64,000 nt of DNA from Tubulanus polymorphus. Its lineage: Eukaryota; Nemertea; Palaeonemertea; Tubulaniformes; Tubulanidae. A model generated the notes under the pieces. It worked only from the letters and a program-made list of their open reading frames with translations. It had not been told where the DNA came from and did no database searches. Shown piece after piece: positions 11,873 through 23,159 of the stretch (its first letter is position 1; every line of letters begins with the position of its first letter). The translations under genes and the position numbers were made by a program. Location of the stretch: assembly GCF_964204645.1 (NCBI RefSeq), contig NC_134026.1:12800450-12864449 (forward strand). The letters are read 5' to 3'.

Positions 11873-12081
11873 TATTCTTGTTTATCCTCGGGTCCTGGCG
11901 TATAAACTATAAACTGGCCCTTGAATCAGGGAAACTAATTTATCTGACTCTTAACGCCTGCTTCCATATTTGATCAACAACTTTATTATGCACCAGCTAT
12001 ACAGCGGAAAAATCAACTCTAAAATTTGATATGTAACTGATGTAACAATTTTCAATATAAGATCACAGGTTCGAATCATCA
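11873..12081 (-). repeat. 5' LTR of the BEL/Pao element
   Basis: Matches 6782-6985 nearly throughout (for example CTGGCGTATAAACTATAAAC in both). The right boundary is uncertain by some 30 bp. Confidence 0.8.
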
Positions 12082-12099
12082 TATCTAGCTAAAATGTCA

Positions 12100-12452
12100 T
12101 TGCAGTCCTATACAGATAAAAATTACTGTTTCGAAACATTTGGTTCTTAATGTGAAAATTATTTTTCCCGATATTTGTGATATCACCTGGTTATATCGTA
12201 ACATCATAACCAAAACTTCATAGCCCATGGGCCTCTTGTTTTCGAAAAGGCTGATCCCAGGTGGTCACTTATACACAAAGGTATTATTTCAATAGTAAAT
12301 GTCAAAAAGTAGGAACCAGAGGGCATTTGACCGTTAAGTGATTTAAAACTTGTTACAATGTTATGATGCAAATCATTCTGTTAACTGTGAATACGCAATA
12401 ATTCTACTACAAATATGTCTCAATGTATAAAACCCATGGGCCTCTTGTTTTA
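12100..12452 (+). repeat. Two stem-loop-ended repeat fragments
   Basis: Two termini, GCCCATGGGCCTCTTGTTTT at 12223-12242 and CCCATGGGCCTCTTGTTTTA from 12433, close two adjacent non-coding repeat fragments. The stretch 12350-12452 resembles 42552-42674 and 58790-58910. Confidence 0.65.
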
Positions 12453-12565
12453 GACATTTTTTGATTCATGAAATGTTTCTTGAATGAATAACCTACGATA
12501 AATGACTGGATGTCTTATTTGATTATCAGTTTTCAAACTTGTCTCATTTATCTTCATACATTTAG

Positions 12566-12746
12566 TTGGAATCAACCAGCTTAGAGATATTGGCGTAACG
12601 GATATTGATGTAGATTCGTGTGGTGATGTTGAAGCAGCGGCAGAGGGAGCTAATTTAGCTATATATAAATATGAGGATTTGAAGTCAAGTGAAAGTCATT
12701 CAAAACCAGTTTTTGTAAAATGTTTCCATGATGGAGCAAATAAATG
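12566..12746 (+). CDS. LAP3: Leucine aminopeptidase (M17), third conserved exon
   Basis: Encodes GINQLRDIGVTDIDVDSCGD, AAAEGANLAIYKYEDLK and VFVKCFHDGAN, the end of the N-terminal domain and the linker of M17 aminopeptidases (a CGD..AAAEGA helix is characteristic). The acceptor is catttag (ends 12565) and the donor gtgagt at 12747. The exon is 181 nt, and its flanking phases match the exons on both sides. Confidence 0.92.
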
Positions 12747-13870
12747 GTGAGTATTCTTTGACCACTAGTAGTGTACCCCCAGTGGGTTGCAGTGTTCACT
12801 TTTCGGGTTTCTGTGAAACGTGGGGTAGCAGATTGGGAGCACCGCATGGGGTACCATCATATATATTAAACCAGGGGGGTTTTGATATCAGATATTGACG
12901 GCGATAAACGTGGACTTATTTTTATAAATTGATTTGGAAGAGCCGGCTATAAAAGAAATTAGGCTTAAAAGATTCTGAGATATTAGTAACTGAAGTTTTT
13001 AAGTGGGCCGCCAGATCAACGGAATCGGCTGTATGTTGTTTTTATCAGAAACATGTGTATAGAAAGTGATTATGTTTACTTATGAAGTTCAACATAATAG
13101 AAAAGTGAAGACAGCTTTTCACTTTACCATATATATATATGTATTCGTACAAAGGGTGTAGTTGATGGTTCGTATCTGTAAAGTTTGATGTAAATGTCTG
13201 GTGATAATAAACAGCCGATGCCATGTTTTCGGTTTTCCGTTTCACTGTTTCCCGGTGAGATCCAGTTGCCCGCTTCAAAACTTTAGTTACCGATATTTCA
13301 GAATTTAAAGCGATTATTAAGCCGGCTTTTCTAAATCAGTTGATTTAGTCCACGTCCACGCTTATCGACGGTACACCTGGTATTGAAAAACCTTGATTTA
13401 ATATTAATGATGGTACCCCAGATTGGGGCCCCATATGGGGGCCCCAATGCGCTACCCCAACACTTCTGCAGGGTTTAGGAAACTAAACGAAAGTAACACC
13501 TTTCATATTCTTCCTAACTTGATACCTGCATGACGAAAGTGCTTCTTGTAAACCATACTTGATCAAATTATTAAACCAGACTCTTAAATCAACATTTTAG
13601 AAAATATACTTCACAATATTCAGCTTGCAGTTCAGCTATACTGGTGAGCTGGTTCACTATACTGGTGAATGTTGGAGGGTGACCTCGGTTCATCACTTGC
13701 AACTAGAAATAGATCAGGTGTGCTGCACTATTAGTCCAAAATGGATAAGAAAACGTTTGATATGTTTTAGGGGTAATTGAAAATTTTGATTTTCTGGATT
13801 ATTTAAGGGCATATGAAAAATGTATCTAGCTTTAAGACAATATATTGTAGATTCAATTCTTCCTCTGCAG
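12747..13870 (+). other. Intron of the aminopeptidase gene
   Basis: gtgagt donor and ctctgcag acceptor. No gene inside. A nested near-palindrome GGGGCCCCATATGGGGGCCC lies at about 13424, and GGGGTAGC/GCTACCCC motifs at 12821 and 13450 suggest an old foldback insertion, about 12.8-13.46 kb. Confidence 0.65.
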
Positions 13871-14017
13871 TAAATGGCATCGTGGCACGGTTTTAGCAGA
13901 AGGTCAGAATTTTGCAAGAAGACTGACTGATGTTCCTGCGAATAAAATGACTCCTACAATTTTTGTCGAGGAAGCTACAAATAAACTTGATAAATTTGGT
14001 GTTAAATGTGTTGCTAG
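13871..14017 (+). CDS. LAP3: Leucine aminopeptidase (M17), exon entering the catalytic domain
   Basis: Encodes KWHRGTVLAEGQNFARRLTD followed by VPANKMTP, the N-x2-R-x-L..PAN-x-MTP signature that opens the M17 catalytic domain, and ends FGVKCVA. The tctgcag acceptor and gtaagt donor are strong. The exon is 147 nt and leaves two bases, completed to Arg by the first base of the exon at 33160. Confidence 0.93.
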
Positions 14018-15129
14018 GTAAGTGAATTGAATGAATCTTTTCATCCAATATGAGTGAGCTTATTTTTCATTGCTCCAACATGATTTGCATTTAGTAATAT
14101 TGTTTGACTGTAGAGGTGAATTATAGTGTAGAGGTATGCTTTTTTCGTCTGGTAATGAATTTTAAGTATACAAATTTAATCTTATGCGGATCATTCACTG
14201 TTCGTCCAATCAAAATCCTAATTGAAGTTTTGAAGCTGTTGGGTTTTGAATTTGAAACTCCCCATATCCTAATTTTGTTGATTTGGCTTGACCTGACCTT
14301 TTGAACCTTTGCGACGATCTGCGGCGATCACATGGGCTCCCCCAGCTACTCACTGCTCTTCAATGGCGCACTTTGATCTCAAGTAGGTAAGTAGGTAAGC
14401 ATTTTGTCTCTTGCCGAATATGATTGAATTAGCTAATTTGATATACTCAGGTTTTGAGTGTGCCCATGTTGGGACTTCGGCTGATAGAATTCTGACTTTG
14501 ATTTATTTCAGCAATGTCTTGAGCCTGCAACATTCTTTGAAAATGAAACGACTGCGACGTGATGGTCCACAAAATAATTACAGAGTTGTGATTAGCAGTG
14601 AAGTTTTGGCTCGCATTAGCGAGCTTATGTCATCGGTCTGGCCGATCGATAATCATTTGTATGCTGAATACACTACGCTCAAAGCTATTTTTAGCACACT
14701 CTTTAGCAATTTCATTAGCCTGTAATGTCACTACTAATGGGCGAGTAGAACGGATTAAGCAAAAACATATTTTGTAATTTGTTTTTCTTTATGGTGCGCA
14801 AAGTTGAAAGCCGTGGGTTTCATATTTTTTTAGTTAACCAAGTTAACCAAAAATTTGATTTATCTGAGCACGTTCTTTTATGCAGCATCTTTAATCGTCC
14901 AAAATTACACATATGAAAATTCAATGCTATTTGCGTCGGAAGAACTTTATCTCCTCAAGATCCAACGCTTTGTTCGGTAGTTATGGGCTTTCAAAGACGA
15001 AACCCCCACCTCTCGGTTATGTATAATTTCTGTTGACCCGGTTTGAACTCCATCATGACGTCATAGCATTTGTTGAATATGTAAATGATGTGGATCAGCA
15101 GGTGCTAAACAAGATGGCGGCACAATTGA
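14018..15129. other. Intron sequence without recognised genes
   Basis: Start of the 19 kb intron. A few open frames (14104-14304, 14411-14725) show no family resemblance, and I regard them as chance. A short GTAGGTAAGTAGGTAAG direct repeat sits at about 14384. Confidence 0.5.
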
Positions 15130-15201
15130 AGAGGTTCTTATCATTTCTAGCGTGAAAACTGATACTCAAGGCGTATGATATAACGATTTATTGTGTGTTC
15201 A

Positions 15202-16124
15202 CAGGGCTGCCAAGTGTTTCAATTTTGGCGGAATCGTTCCGATTCGGCCAATGAAAATACGCCATTCCGACAGGGTTAAAAAAATATGAATTCCATCGCA
15301 AATGTCCTGATGTCCCGGAAATAATTTCAAAAATACGATTTTTATTATAAAACTTCTTCATTTCCTCATAATGTCTATGAAATACACTAAATCAAATAAA
15401 TTTGATGGAAAAAAATTGTTACGGAAAAAGCGTGAAAGTAAAGGAGTGAATTGAATTGACCTTCGTTCAACATCAGCCGTATTCACTTTTGATTTGAATT
15501 GAATTGGGTAAAATTGGTTTCGGTCGGTAATTAGCTCAACCATCAACAAGATGGCAGACGCTGGGCCGTCGTCGCACAGCGATTCGGGATCCGCCGATGA
15601 ATCTGGCCCAACAACAAAAAAACGAAGCGAATGCAAAAATTCCGAAAAGACTATAAGTTGACATTTCCTTGCGTAGCCGAAAGTAAACGGGGAGTTAACT
15701 TTGCGTTCTGTTCGTCTTGTGGCGCTGATTTCAGCATCTCTCACGGCGGCCTGAACGACGTAAAAAACATTGCGATTTTGGAAAAAATAAAAGCACATTG
15801 AAGATAGGGAAAATATCTTCTTTTTTTCGTCCGGACTCGAAGGAACTGGAGGTATTTAGGGCTGAAACCTTGTTTACATTTTTCCTAGTTGAACACAATC
15901 TGCCCCTGGCTGCAGCTGATCACGCGAGAGAACTATTCAAAAAAATGTTTCCCGGTCATTATAATTCAATGAACTATCATTGCGGGCGTACTAAAACTTC
16001 ACACATAGTTGGCGCTCTCGCTGAGAAATTGCTTCATCTTAGTAGGTTCCTATTTGACCCCCCAAAGTTCCTTCTAAGATATCCTTCTGTCCCTATATGC
16101 GTAAGGACAAGGTTGGCAGCCCTG
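15202..16124 (+). mobile_element. Non-autonomous hAT element with partial transposase
   Basis: Ends CAGGGCTGCCAA (15202) and TTGGCAGCCCTG (ending 16124). The 8-mer TGTGTTCA precedes the left end (15194-15201) and recurs at 16123-16130, overlapping the last two bases of the right end. An 8-bp duplication is the hAT norm. The paralogous repeat at 44385-45236 lacks the insert at this point. It contains only the N-terminal part of a transposase, so it cannot move by itself. Confidence 0.82.
15551..16045 (+). pseudogene. hAT transposase N-terminus with BED-like zinc finger, frameshifted
   Basis: Starts MADAGPSSHSDSGSADES. A +1 shift near 15635 leads into KDYKLTFPCVAESKRGV and the zinc-binding block FAFCSSCGADFSISHGGLND. 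Another shift near 15765 leads to RAETLFTFFLVEHNLPLAA, then ADHARELFKKMFPG and CGRTKTSHIVGALAEK, a stretch typical of one branch of hAT transposases. The RNase H-like catalytic core is absent; the element ends shortly after. Confidence 0.75.
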
Positions 16125-16968
16125 TGTTCAATGATTCATCTAGTTTTGAAATCCTGTGCACAAGGTATCATTGCATCAAGATATCTTACGAAATTCTGGT
16201 TTCAAATTGCGGAAATTTACTTCTGTTTTTGGCACACGGCTGATTCACTGATGATACTGATCGGCTGATAGCATTGAATTTTTTAAGATGAGTCAGATAT
16301 TTACATGACTGGAATAATTGTTTTATCATCATTAATTGAAGTCATTTTATTGACGTTCGCATTAATGATCCGTTTTGGAGCCTGATTATTTGTATTTGTT
16401 TGTTAATCGCGGTATAGTGATGAGCGTTTGCGTTGAAAACAGTTGTGCACAGTGGCCTAGGCAATATCGCCTCATACTCTTGTGTTGACTGCGTGTATGT
16501 ATCAGTTAAAGATAACGTGCAGCGCAGGTCGTGCGTAACAACGATCTTGAGTGAAGATGTAAGCTTGCCCGCCTACTTAAAATCCTATCGTGAAACCATG
16601 TCAGTGGATAAACTTAATTGTGTCATTAACCGGCACTGGCCTCAAATTTGCATACCTGGCAGCTTCTGTCCTAATTTGGGCGTATGATAATGATAAACCG
16701 CTGATGAAACCCAGGTTTTCACTTTGCCGGGTCACTCATAGTCCTAGTTGTTTTATATGTCATTCTATGAATGTATAAAAATTATGAATATTAATTTGTT
16801 GAGACGAAAATTCCCGAAATCAATTTTTCAAAGATTTCATTCTCGGTAAAAAGTTATCACTGACCAAAATTAAGTCCTTTTTGATACATGTATATCTTCT
16901 CTTTTCTAATTTTCAATGAAATGAATTTGTGCGTACAAGTAGCGTATGCATGGATCATTGGTCCTTTA

Positions 16969-18339
16969 TATAGGAGAGCAGTGAAATTGGGAAGGGGTGT
17001 AATGAATTATTGTTCAATTTATTAATTGATAGATTTTCTTCAAACTTCATACACCGTGTTCGTAATTGCGCATTTATCCCAGAGAATCATGCAGTTGTGT
17101 GATTATTACATGCAATTCTGAGACACAGTTAAACTTCGTTATAAGGCCACCAATGGGACCTGGCTAACTTTGGCGTAATAACGAGAATGGCGTTATAAAG
17201 AAAAACGCAACTTTATGCCAATTCATGAGTTATTTGTGAATGCAAATTCCTTACTGAACAAATTGATGCTTAATATTTACAGATAAATTTATTATTTACG
17301 AAATTTCGGACCAAAACCCCGCTGCGAGAGCAGTGTCGTGTGACAGACAGTGTCAGTAGCAATTATTTTTAAACATTTTCTTGCTAACTAAGCGTTCCGA
17401 ACCCACATTGGAACATTGGAAAGAGCCATTACCTTCCAAAATATAATAGTTGTTCATGGGTTCAAGATTGCACGGAAAACGCTTCTAAATTCTAAAATTT
17501 CTCTTGGGGGAGGGCCCCCAAACCCCCCCCAAAGAGTGTAGTGTAAATAGTGTGGCTCTGGGCAAAAAGCGTGGGGGTGTTATGATGGCAGCATTTAACA
17601 CTATATTAGATAAGGCTGAACGGTGCCACAGTGATATGATGGCGGTAGATGAGAAAGGCAGTAATATGAGGGGTATTATAACGAGGTTAAAATCTATCTC
17701 AATTGTAGGATTTTGATGAAAATTGTTTGGTTAGGTTTTATTGGAGACTGTAGTGACCGAAGTACAGGACCAAAGCCTTATGTTCCCATATAATTACCTC
17801 GCTGGTTTATTTCCTCTATATCTTCCGGTTGTACTAAGTACTTACAATAACCGTGTATACATACACTACACAGACATGTAAGCTTTTTCATGCCCCCGGC
17901 TCAAAATAAGTCGAGAGGGGCAGATTTACCTCACGCATGCAAACAGCCCTAAAACTCCAATTTTTTTAGTGCCTCCCTAAAATTCCCTAAAATTTTAGCC
18001 TTTTTGCCAATTTTCCTAAAATATCCCAATTTTTACTTTCCGGTAACATCCGCGCTGTGTTGCATCGCATCGTCTCTGATGATGTTGAGGGACATGGCAT
18101 GGTCTGATGTCTGAAGTGAAGGACATCCATTCTTCTGTCTTGTTGATCTCACCCATATCAAATGGCCAGGGGAAATTACACTACCTCATGTATTTTTGCA
18201 GGTATGGAGGGATATCAGCTTTAGGTGTCTTACCTATTTTGTATCTCAAAGGTTAACCAGGAACTGGGTATAGTATGGGTTTCTCATAAAGTTTGTTACC
18301 AAGCTTTCAGATTAGTTATTCATTAGTCATAATTAGGGT
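16969..18339. other. Intron sequence with repeat fragments, no gene
   Basis: At 17124 CAGTTAAACTTCGTTATAAG looks like one end of a pogo/Tc1-type element, but no partner end was found. Positions 17385-17520 share a block with 43078-43210 (CCATTACCTTCCAAAA, then GTTCATGGGTTCAAGAT). At 17890 a GCCCCCGGCTC..GAGGGGC palindrome resembles the one at 22590. Confidence 0.5.
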
Positions 18340-20460
18340 TGTAAGTAACAATTTTTAACAATTACCCATTTTCTTCATCAGTACACTCTAACGATCCACA
18401 GGATATTTACTACTCTAAATATTATAAGCACTGTCATGCTGTAAAGATCGATGAATCAAAGTGTGTTTTAACATCGTCGTTCGGCGGATCCACTGTTCTC
18501 CTCTCCATGAGAATCAAATCAAGTACTAATAAATTTATTACTCTTAGCTGCGGGCTTCAAACAGTCAGTTCCTTTATCGCATATTAACTACAATAAATCA
18601 TTGGAGTACCGGCCAGTGGTATAGGCCTAAACTAAACGAGCCGCACTGATGCAGCAGAGAAGAGCTGTTGTGGTGAAGAGGTATCATAAATGGATTTGTT
18701 ACACTACCAGTGATTCGACAGCGGGTTTCATCCATTTATGAATATTGTATTTTTCCTACAGTACATAATGATCTTTACCAAATCCACGGGATATTTACTA
18801 AAAACCTCTATATTACACATTCTTATCCGTAAGCTGGACTCAAGCTTGATATTCGGAGTGAGCGTCTTGGATGCCGCGGTGGATAGGAGATGGTTTCTAG
18901 GTCGCTTGAGGTGTTCATTGAGTTGTACGCGACCTTTAGGCCTACTGAGCTTGACTGTTTCAAGCAACCATAGTATAATTGTTGTGATTATTTACGGAAT
19001 TTGCAATAAGAAATTTGGCGACATTGCTGCGACGCGAAGTAGGCCTACAAAAAATTTGTTTCTTCATAATCCGAAAATAAACTTGATTTTACTGACTGAA
19101 TACCCCAGAGACCTACCCTGTTAAATAAGGTGTAGGAATACAATGTTTAGGAGGGTTGAAGTTCAATAGGCCTAAGCTTCTGTCCGGTAGACTAGTAGCC
19201 TCTACTAGGTTAAACTATATTCCCTGTAAACGAGGAATCAGATTTATTAGAATACATTTGGGCTATTAGTGATTAACTGGTTCTGACTTGCAATGATCAA
19301 TCACAATTATCAACGATATTTGATTGGCAAAGATGAATATTTCATGGAAATTTCATCTGAGTAGGCAGCTTTATAAACTAGATTTCAGTTTGAGTTTTTT
19401 CATCATTAATAGAACTGCCCTTGTACTAATTCCTGATGAGTTAAGTTACTACGGAGCCCCGGATAAAAAGATCTTTTTGCGTTTGAATTTCTTTTTGTTT
19501 GAACAAATTTTTTGTCAGAACAAAACGTTTTTCGTTCGAACCAAAAATATTTTGTTCGATCGAAACAAAATTGATTTCGTTCAAATAAAACTTTTTTTTG
19601 AAAAATTTGAAAAAAATTGTTTTCGCTCACAGTATAAATATTACATAGCTTTTTATTCGAACCAATTTTATTTTCAGAATTGGGGCGAAAGGTTTTTCGT
19701 ATGAACAAAAAAGATATTGACGAATGAACAGAATTGTTTTCATTCGAACAAGATTGTTTTCGCTCAACAATTTTTTCGCTGAAGAAAAAGATTATTGTTC
19801 GATCAAACAGAATTGTTTTTTTTAACATTAGTATAAAAAATTGTTTTCGCTCAACAAATCCATTTTGTCGTGACGTACATTTTTTGTGCGAACTATAACA
19901 TAGCTTTTTTTCGAAACTATTTTTTTGTCAGAACGAAAAGATTTTTGTTCGAACAAAAAGTATGTTGTTGAAACAAACAGAATTGTTCTCATTCGAAAAA
20001 TTTGTTAGAACAATAATGTTTTCTATCAACAAATTTTTTGTTGGGGACAAAAAGTTTTTCTTTCGAACAATTACATAACGTTTTATTTGATCAAATATTT
20101 ATTTACAAACGAAAATCGAAAAACACACATTATTTCTGTAGAAACAGTTTATTTCCTATCAGTTTTGTAGTTAAGACTAAACCTCATTATTAGTTAACTC
20201 TACACTGAGATTTATATCAGTTCACTACAGTCATCCATATCATACCCTTTTAAGTAGGCCTTATTGACTGTAGACCTTCCTTTTATAAAACCGTGTTTAC
20301 TGTTGAACAAGATTCTATATTGCCTTCATTTTCAATAGGATGGTGTGCTTGCGTCAGGATACACGCAATCGTGTTCGAAGGTGTCCTGACACTAACAAGA
20401 ATACAAACATGGTTGTGCAGAAAACCTGTTATCGCTGCTTTGCAGCTATATTTGAAATTA
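18340..20460 (+). repeat. Long dispersed repeat R3, copy 1
   Basis: About 2.1 kb that can be aligned in order with 53000-55290: the TTTACTACT..CATCGTCGTTC block, the TATCCGTA.GCTGGACTCA block, the GATTAACTGGTTCTGACTTG block, a TTCGTTCGAAC-rich array, and the end TGTGCAGAAAACC.GTTATC. It carries no intact gene. At 19441-19444 it has an unoccupied TTAA that is filled by a MITE in the other copy. Confidence 0.78.
19445..20120. repeat. Array of TTCGTTCGAAC-type units
   Basis: Irregular tandem recurrence, roughly every 20-40 bp, of TTTTTCGTTCGAACAAA and variants separated by A/T runs. The core TTCGAA is self-complementary. An equivalent array is at 54436-54950. Frames through it (for example 19324-19704) are translations of the repeat. 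Confidence 0.75.
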
Positions 20461-20818
20461 ATCTTTGTGGGTGTAAGGTTGGTAGATCTGGTTGTTTCCT
20501 TCAGAATGCATTGATACGCACGCCATGCATGGCTGAGCACTGCCGTGATTTTGAATGGCTCTGATAGTGGACTTGCACCAAAAAAGAAATATAGAATGAT
20601 TGTTCCTTTGGGTACATTTAATGTTTAATGACCAGCTCCCATTTAAGACATTGATTTAAGACATTTCTTGTTTTATTTTTCTGTGGAGAATTGTAAAACC
20701 CATGGTTATCAAAACACCGGCCAACCAGTACGAACCAAGGACTTTAGTGTCCGGAAAGTAACAGATTTTGTGAAATAATGAATTTGATGTATTAAAAATG
20801 ATATGAGGGAAATGAAAC

Positions 20819-20860
20819 CTGGGAGTAATCATTTGAATGGAGGTCGCTCGCGCTATTCAA
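20819..20860 (+). repeat. Solitary terminus related to elements A and B (element C)
   Basis: CTGGGAGTAATCATTTGAAT followed by GGAGGTCGCTCGCGCTATTC matches the left terminus of element B (45494) over the first 24 bases with two or three changes, and that of element A more distantly. No matching right end was found nearby. Confidence 0.6.
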
Positions 20861-21756
20861 ATGCATGGAATGCGCTGTATCAATCATCGAGTGCGATTTG
20901 GTAAGCAACGCCTTCGCTTCATAGATAGCGCCTTTTTAGTGGAAGTGCCTTTTTGGAGCGATCCGATATGCGTGGTCCCATTGAATATGCCCTAGTTTAG
21001 ACATACGCAGTGAGCTAATTTTTCGTCAAATTTCTTCGCAATTTGGTACAAATTTTGTGAAAATCGACCGAAAATTACCAGATTTATCGACGATTGATTA
21101 AATTATCACTCATATCAGTGCTGTTAATTGGTAAGTTCATTTAAATAAGCATAAGTGAAAAAGCCGGACGTTGCGGTCAATGACGAATATACCATCTTAA
21201 AGTCGTTCATTTGTGCTATTCAAACCTACGATTTGTTACGTGTTGCATTGCGTCGCAAAAAAATTTCGAGCACTTAAAAATGCTTATATACCACCTAGAT
21301 AATGCATAAGTGCAGAGTGTCTTTACTTTATTGAAGAACTATCATGCTATTGTTAATTTTTAAGCAATATGTATCTTAGCCTGTAAGTAGTAGTATTGGA
21401 CTGACTTGTTTTCTTTTTCAAAAGATATATTGTGTATTTTTTTTTTCGTTTAATCAGAATCTATTGATTTTTTTGAAAAACGTAGAAGCGACGCAAATAT
21501 TAACAGCCTGGAAGTGAATATTATGGATGGTTAGTACACTTTAAACAAAATTATCTTTCATACTGGAAATACAATATTTCAAAAATGTTTTGCTAATGAA
21601 TATTTTTTATTTTGGCTTTTAGGTGAACACTCTTGTAGGATCAGGCTTTGCTGGATATGTGGGGTGGATTGCGCATTTTATCGCAGAGAGAGAAAGAACC
21701 AGATAATCACAAAAGGGACACATCAAGGAGATATAATCGCCATATATATTCTGCTA
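20861..21756. other. Possible interior of element C; two weak exon-like pieces
   Basis: Sequence next to the element C terminus. At 21459-21534 and 21623-21740, open stretches flanked by ag/gt (IDFFEKRRSDANINSLEVN; a Cys-rich CRIRLCWICGVDCAFYRR) could be exons of a lost transposon gene. I do not recognise them, and support is weak. Confidence 0.3.
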
Positions 21757-22078
21757 CTATAATAATAATAATATGTGTCTTATATAGTGCTAAATCCAGC
21801 CAGGCTGCTCAGAGCGCTTTACATTTTTCGATATTATTACCCCGGCCAATTTTATACTCTAACATGTATCAGTCATCTCTCCCTGGGGAGAAGTAACACC
21901 GAGCTGCTAACAAATGCTCAGGAGTCATCTATCAGGTCAGGTACCCATTTACTCCTGGGTGGAGAGAGGCAATGAGGATAAGCGTCTTGCCCGAGGCCAC
22001 TACGGCAATGTACGGGGTTCGAACCCACGACCTGGCTTCCCAGAGTCGAACGCTCTAACCACTCGGCCACACCGTTCC
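21757..22078 (-). mobile_element. tRNA-derived SINE
   Basis: On the minus strand it opens with a tRNA-like head: A box TGGCCGAGTGGTTAGAG at 22069-22053 and B box GGTTCGAACCC at about 22027-22016. A conserved body (CCCAGGAGTAAATGGGTACC, then TGTAAAGCGCTCTGAGCAGC) follows, and it ends in an (ATT)n tail at 21773-21757. These are the parts of a pol III SINE; the tail is the probable 3' end. Type 2 (Leu/Ser-like) tRNA ancestry is an inference from the A box. Confidence 0.85.
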
Positions 22079-22589
22079 ACTAAATCTCTACTAAATATAA
22101 TAATAAATCTTTAGCCTCAAGTTGAAGTTCCTCGTATGTGTAGTTTGCTTTGCCTAAAAAGAAAAATTGTTATGATACCTACAATTTAATTACAGGAAAG
22201 AATGAATATTTTATATTATATAGTAAATAAAAACCAAAGTTACTTTCATACTTCTGCTGTTTTGGCCTATTAAAAAATTTAATAGGCCAAAACCCATCAT
22301 GGAAATCCATAGAAGCAAAAACAGTACAAATCTCATTTTCTAATGAGTAATATTTATTTATTATAGCATACCTTTTCGAATTTAACACACATCAATCTTG
22401 ATTTAATCACGTATTCAATATGGCCATTGCAATTATATTCATTTCAAATCTCGAAAAAAGTGATGGTTCAATTCTTTTTGTGACAATAAGTAAGTTGTAC
22501 AAGTTAAAATTCCAAATCTTATACTTTGCTTGTGATAACAAGTAACCTTTAAATCCTAATAGCAAACGGCAGTTTGCTTGATTTTTATG
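22079..22589. other. Intron sequence with one perfect palindrome
   Basis: Nothing coding. A perfect inverted repeat TTTTGGCCTATTAAA / TTTAATAGGCCAAAA with a 3-nt spacer occupies 22260-22292. Confidence 0.6.
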
Positions 22590-23152
22590 CCCCCAGCTCA
22601 ACTCTAGTTGAGAGGGGGCATATAGATTTACCCCTGTCTGAATACACCGCTGCCGCCGCCGCAATTGACGTAAACAGCCTAGAGGCCGCAATTGTTGACC
22701 GATTGTTTTCAAACTTAGTTCACAAGTAGGCTATCATTTCGGCCAGAACCCCATTTAAAATTAGGTTGATTCGATTCAAATAATGGCCACCAGGGGCCAA
22801 CATGAAAAACGACGTTAACAGCCTAAAGGCCGCAATTATTGACCGAATAATTTCAAACTTGGTACACAAGTAGGATATCACTTGGGCCAGAACCTTATTT
22901 AAAATTCGGTTGATTCGATTCAAATTATGATTCGATTCAAATTATGGCCACCAGGTGGCCAACATGAACAATGACGTTAACGGCCTAGAGGCTGCAATTA
23001 ATGACTGAATCATTTCAAACTAGGTACACAAGTCGGATATCACTTGGGACAAAAGCCTATTTAAGATAGGGTTGATTCAACTCAAATTATTGCCACCAGG
23101 GGGCCGACATGAAAAATGACATTAACAGCATAGAGGCCGCAATTGTTGACTG
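22590..23152. repeat. Palindrome followed by a 144-162-bp minisatellite
   Basis: A GCCCCCAGCTCAACTCTAGT / TGAGAGGGGGC stem-loop at 22590 is followed by units starting near 22667 (GACGTAAACAGCC), 22811, 22973 and 23118. Each unit contains GCAATT.TTGAC, TTCAAACTTGGTACACAAGT, a GGTTGATTCGATTCAAATTA block and GCCACCAGG. The second unit has an extra internal duplication of GATTCGATTCAAATTAT. Open frames here are the repeat in translation. Confidence 0.82.
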
Positions 23153-23159
23153 ATTTTTT

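Larger units (their letters stand above)
6782..12081 (-). mobile_element. BEL/Pao LTR retrotransposon, degraded
   Basis: Two similar LTRs bracket minus-strand gag (10876-11556), reverse transcriptase/RNase H (about 9093-10879), integrase and a C-terminal pol domain (7473-9117). Gene order and domain types are those of BEL/Pao. A 20-nt primer-binding site lies just inside the right LTR. The coding regions are split by several frameshifts, and no aspartic protease is seen between the gag zinc knuckle and the RT linker. The LTRs are short, about 0.2 kb, and differ by point changes. It lies antisense within an intron of the aminopeptidase gene. Exact ends and target duplication are uncertain (tct/catct-like flanks). 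Confidence 0.88.
15130..16968 (+). repeat. Dispersed repeat R2, copy 1, interrupted by a hAT element
   Basis: Flanks at 15145-15201 and 16123-16968 match 44400-45236 in order. The right end is a stem GGATCATTGGTCC followed by TTTAT (16952-16969), equivalent to GGACCATTGGTCC plus TTTAT at 45218. The hAT element sits in its 5' part. Confidence 0.75.

Noticed and set aside
19324-19828. Open frames of 126 and 140 codons on opposite strands
   Set aside because: Low-complexity Phe/Lys/Asn-rich translations of the TTCGTTCGAAC array.
19445-20120. Heat-shock-element or CENP-B-box arrays
   Set aside because: The TTCGTTCGAAC units lack the alternating 5-bp NGAAN spacing and do not match the CENP-B box core.
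20340-20564. Cys-rich 74-codon ORF resembling a zinc-finger exon
   Set aside because: It spans the conserved end of the R3 repeat, and the other copy does not preserve the frame.
22000-22078. Possible tRNA-Leu/Ser gene on the minus strand
   Set aside because: tRNA-like boxes are followed by a SINE body and an (ATT)n tail; the acceptor stem does not pair.
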